Source: Poriferisphaera corsica
Lineage (GTDB): Bacteria; Planctomycetota; Phycisphaerae; Phycisphaerales; Phycisphaeraceae
Direction: 5' to 3'
Assembly: GCF_007747445.1 (NCBI RefSeq)
Contig: NZ_CP036425.1
Coordinates: 186,001-250,000, forward strand
Length of the DNA stretch: 64,000 nucleotides
Shown: positions 51,349 through 59,868 of the stretch, piece by piece
How the letters are laid out: the number at the start of each line of letters is the position of its first letter
How positions within the stretch are numbered: the first letter of the stretch is position 1
Notes under the pieces: model-generated
The model's database searches: none
What the model saw: only the letters and a program-made list of their open reading frames with translations
Told to the model about the DNA's origin: nothing
Made by a program: the position numbers and the translations under genes

Positions 51349-52521
51349 CTACTCGAGGTCTTTGCCTTGGAGCATTTGAGGGAGGCCGCCTTTTTTGTAG
51401 GGGCCGTAGGGGTTGACGTAGATGTCGGTGAAGAGTTCCTCGATCGGCATTTCAGGAGATTCGTTGGCGAATTTGACGGCGGCCTGGGCTTCAGCTTTGG
51501 CGGCTTTGTCGAATTCGTCGATCTGATCCTGAGTGGCGATGTTATTGTCGATGAGGTGATTGACGAGGCGGTTGATAGGGTCTAACTCCTGCTTAGCCTC
51601 GACTTCTTCTTTGGCGCGATACTTTTGGGGGTCACTCATGGAGTGGCCTTTGTATCGGTAGGTTTTGACGTTCATGAAGCATGGGCCGACGGGAGCGCCT
51701 TCGCGTTTGTAGTCGGGGATGATGCCACGTTCCCATTGCGGGTTGGCTGCGTTGCGTGTTCTGTCGATTTCGCGTTTGAAGGTTGTGTAGACGTCGAGTA
51801 CGTCGAGTCCGTCACATTCGGCGTAGCGCATGCCGTAGGCTTCGGCTTTGGCACGGAGGTCGTTTGCCATGGCGGTGCCGCGGTTGATGTGGGTGCCCAT
51901 GGAGTATGAGTTGTTTTCGAGTACGAAGATGACGGGGAGGTTCCAGATGGAAGCGAGGTTGAACGCTTCATGGAAGGCACCCTGATTGACGGCACCGTCG
52001 CCGAAGTAGCAGAGTACGACGTTGTCTTTCTTTTCGTACTGGATGGCGAAGGCTAGGCCTGCGCCGAGAGGGCATTGCCCGCCGACGATGGCGTGTCCGC
52101 CGTACATGTGGTGTTCTTTGTCGAAGAAGTGCATGGATCCGCCTTTGCCTTTGGCGCATCCGGTGATTTTGCCGAACATTTCGGCCATGGCGTATTTGGG
52201 ATCCATGCCGCGAGCGAGGGCGAGGCCGTGGTCGCGGTAGGCACCGACGATGGGATCGTCTGGCTTGGTGGCTCCGATGGAGCCGACGGCGACGGCTTCC
52301 TGTCCGATGTAGATATGGCAGAAGCCACCGATTTTTTGCTGCATGTACGATTGCATGGTCCGCTCTTCGAAGCGGCGGATTTGCATCATCGATTTGAGCA
52401 TTTCGATCAGCTTATCGTTGGAGAGCTGAGAAGATGTTGTATCCACTTCTGCTTTATCCTGTGCTGCTGAACCCATAAACGTGGTCTCACTATTAGTTTC
52501 GACGAGATTCGTTTCGGTCAT
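51349..52521 (-). CDS. pdhA: Pyruvate dehydrogenase E1 component, alpha subunit
   Basis: 390 residues. Landmarks: MMQIRRFEERTMQSYMQQKI, GGFCHIYIGQEAVAVGS, SMHFFDKEHHMYGGHAIVGG, the thiamine-diphosphate motif FGDGAVNQGAFHEAFNLA followed by VIFVLENNSYSMG, and the phosphorylation-loop-like YRYKGHSMSDP. About 30 residues precede the conserved start. It is the heterotetrameric (alpha2beta2) type rather than the single-chain AceE type. pdhB follows on the same strand; the 223-base gap allows either a shared or separate promoter. Confidence 0.96.
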   Translation of the reverse strand: MTETNLVETNSETTFMGSAAQDKAEVDTTSSQLSNDKLIEMLKSMMQIRRFEERTMQSYMQQKIGGFCHIYIGQEAVAVGSIGATKPDDPIVGAYRDHGLALARGMDPKYAMAEMFGKITGCAKGKGGSMHFFDKEHHMYGGHAIVGGQCPLGAGLAFAIQYEKKDNVVLCYFGDGAVNQGAFHEAFNLASIWNLPVIFVLENNSYSMGTHINRGTAMANDLRAKAEAYGMRYAECDGLDVLDVYTTFKREIDRTRNAANPQWERGIIPDYKREGAPVGPCFMNVKTYRYKGHSMSDPQKYRAKEEVEAKQELDPINRLVNHLIDNNIATQDQIDEFDKAAKAEAQAAVKFANESPEMPIEELFTDIYVNPYGPYKKGGLPQMLQGKDLE

Positions 52522-53028
52522 TCCAAAACATCCATTTTTGTAACACAGGCATGTTGGCGGGGCGTTAACGGGCGAAGGTTGTAACGGCCACGCGTCATAA
52601 AGTCTTTATCGGGCATGTCAGGGGCGGTTGTGCGTTTTTGAGGTCGACGAAGCACGAACCATGGGGAGGCCTGCGTGGAAATCAGGTTGGTCGACTGCCT
52701 TAAGTTTAGGGAGTGGGGGAAATCCCAGCAAGCGAGTGTTTTTGCTGTAAGGAGTTGTAAAATAAGCAATTCCGTTGAGTGGGATGATGATTTCAATGAC
52801 TGGGAGAAGAGTTTTTGGTGTTTTTAGTGTGCTTGAATGCTGCAAATCAGTTGTGGTTCATTGGTTATAGTTGATGGAGTTTGTTTTTAGGAAACGATTA
52901 TCGTTTTGTAAAAGGGCTGATTAAAAAGTGAGTGTTCTGAGGATCGGATTGTGTGAGATTGCCTATCTTGAAGTGAATGAGGCATTGGGGTGAGTCGAGG
53001 GGATGATGGGGGCGAAGCGGGAGGGATG
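52522..53028. other. Intergenic, no gene seen
   Basis: AT-rich upstream region of pdhA; it must hold the pdhA promoter on the minus strand. No RNA gene or repeat recognised. Confidence 0.4.
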
Positions 53029-53059
53029 AAAAAAAGCCCCTGAGTATGACAGGGGCTTT
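53029..53059 (-). terminator. Terminator of the PEP-CTERM gene at 53.1 kb
   Basis: AAAGCCCCTG and CAGGGGCTTT stem, with a T-run on the minus strand. Confidence 0.85.
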
Positions 53060-53087
53060 GGGGGTCATTGGTTTGAGTGGATGTGTT

Positions 53088-53681
53088 TTACGCTTTACGT
53101 CGGATGATCAGGGGGAGTGCGGTGAGTGAGAGGAGGGCGAGAGAGGCAGGCTCGGGGACGGGAGTGAAGATCGTCCAGACATATGGGGTTAGGATGCCTT
53201 GGCCTACGACGGAAGTTTTGAGTAACCCGGGGGCGGCGGAGGAAAAGTCGCTTGCAGGGCTGTGGCTACCATCGATGCGAGCGAAGAACGTACTTGTGTC
53301 TGGGCCGACACTTGCCATGAAATAACTGTCGCTGTAGTAATTTGGATTGACAATATAGGTGTCGCCGAGCGCGGTTCGGAGTTGGCTACTGGCGGAGAAG
53401 GCGGCTGCGAAATCATCCCAGAAGGCTGGGGCTGCGCCAGTGGTTGAGTCGGAGAAATCGTTGTCTTGGTTGGGGTCGTAGAGATCGTAGAAGCTGTGGG
53501 GTGTGGTGATGAATGAGACGTTATAGGTGATGCTATTGACGACGATGCCTTCAACGGCGATGGCGAGGTTGGGGTTGTTGACGGTGTCGGGGTCTAATAT
53601 GACGATAGGGGCGGCTTGAGAAGCGGCGGTGAGGGTGAGTGCGGTGAGGGCGGTGGTGAAGATTGTTTTGATGTTGTACAT
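53088..53681 (-). CDS. PEP-CTERM surface protein
   Basis: 197 residues. Signal peptide MYNIKTIFTTALTALTLTAA, then APIVILDPDTVNNPNLAIAVEG, strand-like repeats and DLYDPNQDNDFSDSTTG. The end VPEPASLALLSLTALPLIIR is a PEP-CTERM signal with Arg-Arg-Lys. It is an exported, exosortase-processed protein. Related to the next gene upstream (53796-54398): both share PxVILxPDxxxxPNxAxAxxGI, VxxITYxxxF, DPNxDxDxSDxxTGxAPxF and an identical sorting end. Function unknown. Confidence 0.87.
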   Translation of the reverse strand: MYNIKTIFTTALTALTLTAASQAAPIVILDPDTVNNPNLAIAVEGIVVNSITYNVSFITTPHSFYDLYDPNQDNDFSDSTTGAAPAFWDDFAAAFSASSQLRTALGDTYIVNPNYYSDSYFMASVGPDTSTFFARIDGSHSPASDFSSAAPGLLKTSVVGQGILTPYVWTIFTPVPEPASLALLSLTALPLIIRRKA

Positions 53682-53795
53682 GTTGAGGCATCTTTCTCTT
53701 GTTGTGTAGGAGCAAGTTGTGAATCGGTATGAGTTAATGTGAAAGAAGAAGGCTGCTTGGATTTAATCAAGCATTATTTTGTCTGTTATTTTGTT

Positions 53796-54398
53796 TTATG
53801 CGTTGCGTTTACGGCGGGTGATGAGGGGTAGGGCAGTGAGGGAGAGGAGGGCGAAGGAAGTGGGTTCTGGGACTGGGGTGAAGGTAACCCAGACGTGTTG
53901 GGTGTCGAGGCTTCCGGTTTTGCCGAGGTTGAATAGCTGGACGTCGTCAGTGATGAGGTTGTCTGGGTCTGTATCGAATAGGACTCGAACGTGTGCGTCA
54001 CTCGTGCGGTGAGCGAAGGGGATGATGAAGCTATCGGTGACGATTTCGTCGTGTGTCATGAGGAAGTTGCTGAGGGCTGTTTCGATTTGATCTGCAGCGG
54101 TGTATGCGCCTTGTTCGTTGTCGAAGAAGACGGGGGCGAGTCCGGTGATGCCGTCGGAGTAGTCGGTGTCGCCGTTGGGGTCCCAGATGTTGTTGAATTT
54201 GTTGACGAATGAGCTGGAGCGGGGGTTGAAGTTTGCGGTGTATGTGATGCCATCAACTTCGATGCCTTGGATTGCGACAGCGACATTTGGATGTTGGGCT
54301 GCATCTGGGTGGAGGATGACGAGTGGTGCGGCGTGGGAAGTTGCGGTGAGGGCGAGCGCGGTGATGGCGCAGGGCAAGATTGTCTTGATCAATTTCAT
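53796..54398 (-). CDS. PEP-CTERM surface protein, paralogue of 53088-53681
   Basis: 200 residues from ATG 54396-54398; the frame reaches 54560, but the signal peptide MKLIKTILPCAITALALTAT starts here, with a purine-rich GAGAGAAAGAGACC upstream. Then APLVILHPDAAQHPNVAVAI, GIEVDGITYTANFN, DPNGDTDYSDGITGLAPVFF and the end VPEPTSFALLSLTALPLITR. It is the tandem partner of the downstream gene and ends 114 bases before it starts. Exported and exosortase-processed; role unknown. Confidence 0.87.
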   Translation of the reverse strand: MKLIKTILPCAITALALTATSHAAPLVILHPDAAQHPNVAVAIQGIEVDGITYTANFNPRSSSFVNKFNNIWDPNGDTDYSDGITGLAPVFFDNEQGAYTAADQIETALSNFLMTHDEIVTDSFIIPFAHRTSDAHVRVLFDTDPDNLITDDVQLFNLGKTGSLDTQHVWVTFTPVPEPTSFALLSLTALPLITRRKRNA

Positions 54399-54871
54399 GG
54401 TCTCTTTCTCTCTCTCTAAAATTGAGAATGCTTGTGAATGTAGACGTGCAGGGTGATGTACCAAAAAGACATGACAGCACAGGCACGGCTGTAGGATGCT
54501 GGTAGGGAGCATCGGGCCGTGACAGTGTAAGGCTAAAAAGAAGGTTTCAAATAGGGGCAAGCCCTTGTCGTTGTGGTGTATGGCGTATTTGGTGCGGAGA
54601 GCTAAATGGGATTTTGTTTTAACTGCATATTTAATTGATGGTTATGGATGAAAAGACGAGAGGTTAGGTATTTGTCAATAAATAATCACGAGTCAGTATA
54701 TTGTGGTAATGGGGTTTGAGTCTTGCGGATGTGGGGTGTTGGGAGGTCTGAGGGGATTAGGGAAACAAATTCTGAAATCCGTGAAGCTGGTCATACGCAA
54801 ACGGGGCCGATTTCAGGTAAACTGCGTTGATCGTGGGAGGGGTGTGCGCGGTTATTGGGAGTGTGTGGTCC
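54399..54871. other. Intergenic between divergent genes
   Basis: AT- and G-rich spacer before bamA. The frame upstream of the chosen bamA start lies here. No RNA gene or hairpin recognised. Confidence 0.4.
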
Positions 54872-57313
54872 ATGAGTGGATTCCGTGAGCAGGACGCGAC
54901 GGAGTTTGCGATTAGCTTGTATTGCGCGGAGAACAAAAGTTTGAAGGCATCCCGTCTCTTTGTATTGGTTGTTGTTTTATTGTTAGCTCCGCTTGCGGTG
55001 TTGGTGATCGGTGGTGGTGTGCTGCATGCTCAGGGCATTGAGATGGAGCATCGGCCGATTGCAGAGATTGATGTAAATGGTTTGCGGCTGGTACCGAAGC
55101 AGTTGATATTGAATTCGATTCGTAGTGCGCCGGGCGAGCCGTATTCGGGTGAGCTGGTGGATGAGGATATCAAGCGGATTGTTCACTTGGGTCGGTTTTC
55201 AAATGTTGTGGCAGAGGTGTCGTTGACGGATCGTGGTGCGGTGCGTTTGGTGTTTAATGTGGTGGAGGAGCCGCTGCTTGCGGATGTGCAGGTGGTGGGG
55301 AATAAGGCGATTGGTGATGCGGAGTTGTTGATGTTGGTGGGATTGATGCCGGGTGATCCTGCGGATCAGTTTTTGATTGACCGTGGTCAGCAGCAGATTA
55401 TGAAGGCGTATGAGGACAAGGGATTTTTTGTTGCTCATGTTGAGGTGGATGATGAACAGTTGGAAGATTCGGGGATATTGATTTTCAAGGTGAGGGAGGG
55501 GCCACACGTTCGGATTCGCGGGTTTAAGTTTGAGGGGAATACGGTTTATCCGGATAGGTTGGTGAGTACGAAGATTAAGTCGAAGGCATACTTCCCGATT
55601 TTCAGGAAGGGTGAATTGAATCGTTCGCAGTTGGAGATTGACGCGAAAGAGATTCAGCAGTTTTATAAGAATGGTGGATATTTGGATGCTGAGGTTGGCA
55701 GGCGGATTGACTTGTCGCCGAACGAACAGGACGCGGTAGTTGTGTTTGTGATTAAGGAGGGGCGTCAGTATCTGGTGAAGAATATTGAGGTGCAGGGTGT
55801 GACGTTGTTTGTGAAGCGTCAGGTGATGAGTTCGATCGATTTAGTTTCGGGTGAGGTTTATACGGAACGTCGTCGTGAAAACTCGCAGAAGTGGTTGGAA
55901 GAGTTGTTTGGTAAGTTGGGATATTTGAATACGCGTGTTGATGTTGAGGCTTTATTTAACGATGACACGCCGGATGTTGATGTGTTGGTGAATGTGTATG
56001 AAGGGAAGCCAACGAAGGTGGGTAAGGTGATTGTGACGGGGAATGATACGACGCAGAGTCGTGTGATTTTGCGGCAATTGCGTGGGATGGATCCGGGCAA
56101 GCCGTTTGATCGTGGTGGTGTTGAATTGACACAGAAGCGATTGGAGGGGTCGCCGCTGTTTAGTGAAGGCGTGGTTTCGATTCTGGGTGATGTTGATGAT
56201 GAGTATCGTGATGTGTTGGTTGAAGTGAAAGAAGGGGAGACGGGGTCGTTTGGATTTGGTGCGGGTATTTCGTCGAACAACGGTGTGTTGGGTCAGGTGA
56301 ATCTGACGCAGCGTAATTTTGATATTACGGATATACCGGACTCGATGGGTGAGTTTTTGTCGGGGCGTGCATTCCGCGGTGCGGGTCAGTATTTTTCGCT
56401 GAACTTGCAGCCGGGTAATGAGACGAGTGAATATTCGGTTGACTTTAGAGAGCCGTATTTCTTTGAGACGGATTACTTTTTCAATATCAATGGCCGGTTC
56501 TTTACACGTGAGCGTGAGGATTGGAACGAGCAACGCTTGGGTGGAACGATTGGGATTGGTCAGCGGTTTGGTGATGTGTGGTCAGGTCAGGTGACAGCAA
56601 GAGCAGAGCAGGTACAGATCACGGATATTTCAGCGGGATCGCCTGTGGATGTGTTTGATGTTGAGGGAGAGAACTTTATCGATACGTTGGGCTTCACATT
56701 GAGTCGGAGCACGACGGATTCATATATTTTCCCATCGAGGGGCTCGAGCTTTAATTTGACGTTTGATCAGTTTGGTACGTTTGGTGGTGATTTCAACTTT
56801 ACACGTGTTAGAGCTAGGTTCTCGACGTACTTCACATTGGATGAGGACTTCTTGGGAAGGAAGTCGGTGTTGAGCTTCCGTACGGATATTGGCAACATTT
56901 TTGGTGGCGAAGATATCGCGCCGACGTTTGAACGGTTTTATGCGGGTGGGTTTAGAAGCTTTAGAGGGTTTAGATTCCGTGGTGTTGGGCCGCGTGGTCG
57001 AAGACGAGCTGTTGATGGTGGTGGTATGACGAATGACCCGGTGGGCGGGAACTTTATCTGGTTGGTGAGTGCTCAGTACCAGGTGCCGGTTTGGGACAAG
57101 TTCTTGTCGGCTGTTGTGTTTACTGACCAGGGAACTGTGCAGCAGACAGCGGGGATCGATCAGTGGCGAGCATCGGTGGGTGCGGGGATTCGGTTTAGTG
57201 TGCCGTTCCTGTCACAAGCGCCATTTGCGGTGGATTTTGGGATACCGTTGCTGAAACAGGATGGGGATGAGACGCAATTGGTGGCGTTTGATATCGCGAT
57301 CCCATTGCAATGA
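54872..57313 (+). CDS. bamA: Outer membrane protein assembly factor BamA
   Basis: 813 residues from ATG 54872 (GGGAG 10 bases upstream); an upstream start at 54827 is less likely. Signal-anchor or signal peptide (about 20-55, LFVLVVVLLLAPLAVLVIGG). Five POTRA-like repeats follow, with RPIAEIDVNGLRLVPKQLIL, FEGNTVYPDRLV, IEVQGVTLFVKRQVM and VTGNDTTQSRVILRQLRGMD. A C-terminal beta-barrel (about 480-813) contains the ISSNNGVLGQVNLTQRNF start and FRGFRFRGVGPRG, the VRGF/Y-like loop motif. It inserts outer-membrane proteins. Heads the envelope cluster; ompH follows 203 bases on. Confidence 0.95.
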   Translation: MSGFREQDATEFAISLYCAENKSLKASRLFVLVVVLLLAPLAVLVIGGGVLHAQGIEMEHRPIAEIDVNGLRLVPKQLILNSIRSAPGEPYSGELVDEDIKRIVHLGRFSNVVAEVSLTDRGAVRLVFNVVEEPLLADVQVVGNKAIGDAELLMLVGLMPGDPADQFLIDRGQQQIMKAYEDKGFFVAHVEVDDEQLEDSGILIFKVREGPHVRIRGFKFEGNTVYPDRLVSTKIKSKAYFPIFRKGELNRSQLEIDAKEIQQFYKNGGYLDAEVGRRIDLSPNEQDAVVVFVIKEGRQYLVKNIEVQGVTLFVKRQVMSSIDLVSGEVYTERRRENSQKWLEELFGKLGYLNTRVDVEALFNDDTPDVDVLVNVYEGKPTKVGKVIVTGNDTTQSRVILRQLRGMDPGKPFDRGGVELTQKRLEGSPLFSEGVVSILGDVDDEYRDVLVEVKEGETGSFGFGAGISSNNGVLGQVNLTQRNFDITDIPDSMGEFLSGRAFRGAGQYFSLNLQPGNETSEYSVDFREPYFFETDYFFNINGRFFTREREDWNEQRLGGTIGIGQRFGDVWSGQVTARAEQVQITDISAGSPVDVFDVEGENFIDTLGFTLSRSTTDSYIFPSRGSSFNLTFDQFGTFGGDFNFTRVRARFSTYFTLDEDFLGRKSVLSFRTDIGNIFGGEDIAPTFERFYAGGFRSFRGFRFRGVGPRGRRRAVDGGGMTNDPVGGNFIWLVSAQYQVPVWDKFLSAVVFTDQGTVQQTAGIDQWRASVGAGIRFSVPFLSQAPFAVDFGIPLLKQDGDETQLVAFDIAIPLQ

Positions 57314-57516
57314 TTCTGTTAGTGAGAACAGGGTGGGGAGATTGATCGTATATTGTGGGAAGGGTGTGTGTTGATGGTTTTTTTAGGGGGTGAGTGGAGG
57401 GGATGGCCGATAAGGCGAAGACGGGAGTTGGGGTCGTCGGGAAGGGGGTCCGGAGGGCAGAGTCGCTTTTTGGACTAGACATATAGAACGGTTTGAAAGA
57501 AATCGGAGAATACAAC

Positions 57517-58119
57517 ATGACCAAACGTAAGCTGATTGTATTGAGTGCTGCTTTTACCCTGTTGTTTGTGGCGTTTGCTGGCGCGGGTGCTGCGAGCAAG
57601 ATGCTGGCGCAGCCAACGGCTGTGGCAGTCGTGGACATTTCGAAGGTGATGCAGGGGCTGAAAGCACGCTTGCAGCTTGAAGCGGACATGAAGAAGGCTC
57701 AAGAAGACTTCATGAAGGAAATGGAAGGCATGAAGCAAGAGTTGATCGAGCTTCGTGATGAGCTTGAGCTGCTTGAAGGAACGCAGGGGTATGATGCGAA
57801 GCGTGCATCGGCTGAAGAAAAGGCTTTTAATATGCAGGCGAAGGATCAGTTCAAGCGTCAGATGCTTGAGCGTGAAGCGATTGTGAGCATGGAAATGCTG
57901 TATCGCAAGGTTGTGACAGCGGTTGACCGCGTTGCGACAGCGAACGGTTATGAGATTGTGGTTGCGAGAGAATCAATGGATACGATGGGTACGCCGAAGA
58001 ATCTGCAGGAGCTTCAGGGCCAGATGATGACCCGTAAAGTGCTTTATGCTGCGGATACGGTTGACCTGACGACGTCGGTGATTCAGACGATGAACAACGA
58101 CTTTGACGTGGCCCGCTAA
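57517..58119 (+). CDS. OmpH/Skp-family periplasmic chaperone
   Basis: 200 residues from ATG 57517, with GGAG 8 bases upstream. Signal peptide MTKRKLIVLSAAFTLLFVAF, then VAVVDISKVMQGLKARLQLE, the Skp core beginning with the conserved VDxxKV. A long coiled coil (about 65-145) includes EELIELRDELELLEG-like acidic heptads, and the body closes with RVATANGYEIVVARESM. Skp binds unfolded outer-membrane proteins in the periplasm. The gene lies between bamA and lpxD as in many Gram-negative bacteria. Normal length, with a slightly long tail. Confidence 0.9.
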   Translation: MTKRKLIVLSAAFTLLFVAFAGAGAASKMLAQPTAVAVVDISKVMQGLKARLQLEADMKKAQEDFMKEMEGMKQELIELRDELELLEGTQGYDAKRASAEEKAFNMQAKDQFKRQMLEREAIVSMEMLYRKVVTAVDRVATANGYEIVVARESMDTMGTPKNLQELQGQMMTRKVLYAADTVDLTTSVIQTMNNDFDVAR

Positions 58120-58172
58120 ACGTTGAATCTGGGGTCATTGTTGTCTAAGGACACAAACTGTATTAATCTCTT

Positions 58173-58203
58173 AGCCCGCGAATGTGATTCGCGGGTTTTT
58201 TTT
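58173..58203 (+). terminator. Terminator after the ompH/skp gene
   Basis: AGCCCGCGAAT and ATTCGCGGGT stem followed by a T-run. Confidence 0.85.
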
Positions 58204-58246
58204 ATGGACCCGGCGTGTTGATTCTGCGGATTTCTGTTCCAAACAC

Positions 58247-58267
58247 CCTGCCACTGGCGGTGGCAGG
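58247..58267. repeat. REP-like palindrome, copy 3
   Basis: CCTGCCACTG-G-CGGTGGCAGG, in reverse orientation to copies 1 and 2; one pair is a T-G wobble. Confidence 0.7.
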
Positions 58268-58415
58268 CTTGAGGGAATGTGACGGACTGAAACATGAATC
58301 GATAAATTGCGTGATTTGCGGATTTTTATGGACGATATGCGTCGTGGCTACTTAGGATAGCGGCGTGCGGCGAGGTCGCTGAATCCGAGATTTCATATAG
58401 ATAAGGAAGTAAGCT

Positions 58416-59438
58416 TTGACACTGACGGTAAACGAGATAGCGACGATGGTGGGCGGGGAACTTGTGGGTGATGGTGAGATTGTGGTTGAGTCGCTGGAAG
58501 AGTTGGAGATTGCGGGAGCGGGGCAGATGACGTTTATCGGTAGCGATGAGTATGCGAAGAAATGGGCCAGCTCGGGTGCGAGTGCGGCGCTTGTGAATGA
58601 GAGTTTAGAGGTTGAGGTCGGCGAAGGTCGGGCGCTGGTGTTTGTAGAGAATGCGGACTTGGCGATGGGTCAGGTGCTGGGGGAGTATGCACCGAAGCCG
58701 GTGGTTGTGAAGCGGGGTGTACATGCGACGGCGGTGGTGGATGAGACTGCAAAAATAGGTCAAAACGTGGCCATTGGTGCGCAATGTTATGTTGGGCCGA
58801 ATGTTGTTGTTGGTGATAATACGATGCTGCACCCAAGGGTTACGGTGTTGGATGATGTGGTGGTGGGACAGGATTGTGAGCTGTGGAGCGGCGCGGTTAT
58901 TCGCGAACGCTGCACGGTTGGTGATCGATGCATCATTCATCCCAATGCGGTGATCGGTGGTGATGGGTTTGGTTACCGAGTAGGGCAAGGCGAGCGCGGG
59001 CCTGAATTGGTGAAGATCCCGCAGATTGGGATCGTTGAGATTCAGGATGACTGTGAGATTGGTTGTAACGCGACGATCGACCGAGCGAAGTTCAGCAAGA
59101 CCGTGGTCGGTGCTGGGACGAAGATTGATAACCAGGTGCAGATCGGTCACAACGTGCGGATTGGTCAGATGTGTGCGATTTCAGGGGCGACGGGGATTGC
59201 AGGGTCGGTGGATATCGGCAATGGCGTGACGATGGGCGGGATGTGTGCGATTAAGGATCACATCAGCATTGGGGATGGGGTGACGCTGGGGGGCGGTTCG
59301 CAGGTGATTGGGAACGTGCCGACGGGGGCAACATGGGTGGGAGCGCCGGCTCGAGATTACAGGGATGCGGTGAAGGAATACACGATGATTCGCAAGATGC
59401 CGGACCTGTATAAGCAGTTCCGTAAGTTGCTGAAGTAG
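58416..59438 (+). CDS. lpxD: UDP-3-O-(acyl)glucosamine N-acyltransferase LpxD
   Basis: 340 residues from TTG 58416 with AAGGAAG 6 bases upstream. Lipid A pathway step three: N-acylates UDP-3-O-acyl-glucosamine using acyl-ACP. N-terminal uridine-binding domain (TVNEIATMVGGELVGDGEIV, MTFIGSDEYAKKW) followed by a left-handed beta-helix of hexapeptide repeats (from about 100: ATAVVDETAKIGQNVAIGAQ, VVGAGTKIDNQVQIGHNVRI). The catalytic His lies in QIGHNVRIG. A terminator separates it from ompH, so it likely has its own promoter. lpxC-fabZ follows 430 bases on. Confidence 0.95.
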   Translation: MTLTVNEIATMVGGELVGDGEIVVESLEELEIAGAGQMTFIGSDEYAKKWASSGASAALVNESLEVEVGEGRALVFVENADLAMGQVLGEYAPKPVVVKRGVHATAVVDETAKIGQNVAIGAQCYVGPNVVVGDNTMLHPRVTVLDDVVVGQDCELWSGAVIRERCTVGDRCIIHPNAVIGGDGFGYRVGQGERGPELVKIPQIGIVEIQDDCEIGCNATIDRAKFSKTVVGAGTKIDNQVQIGHNVRIGQMCAISGATGIAGSVDIGNGVTMGGMCAIKDHISIGDGVTLGGGSQVIGNVPTGATWVGAPARDYRDAVKEYTMIRKMPDLYKQFRKLLK

Positions 59439-59868
59439 TCCCGAGTTGATGTGATTGGAAGGGTGTTAAAAGCTGTGGGTGGTTGTTTGGGGGTGATTGG
59501 GAAAAACGGCTGTGCGGGATATAATCATGTAAATCGCTAAATGCGAGAGAGTTATGATTATTTAGATCTTCCACAACGGGTTCACAAGTATGAATAAGGT
59601 GTGAAGAAGTGGTCGGCAGACGCTAAAATCAGCTTCGAAGCCGAGTTGTGTCGATTGAAGGCATGTGGCTTTGGGTTGTTGATTGGTTGGATTGGTGTAT
59701 TGTGGGGGGGGAGATAAGGGAGTACGGGGGGTGTTTTTGTAGAGGTGTGGAGGATGGCAGCAGGTGATGATGTGAAAGCGGGGGAGTTGCGAATTTACCC
59801 GCGGTGAAATCCAGAAAACAGACGAGCGGCTGAAAAGTTGCTCTGAGCTACGGCGAGAACGAGGCCAC
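59439..59868. other. Intergenic with a candidate promoter
   Basis: No gene seen. Contains TTGGGA, 17 bases and TATAAT at 59497-59525, annotated separately. Confidence 0.4.
59497..59525 (+). promoter_or_regulatory. Possible sigma-70-type promoter of lpxC-fabZ
   Basis: TTGGGA (-35, two mismatches), 17 bases, TATAAT (-10, perfect), about 340 bases before the start codon. Confidence 0.4.
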
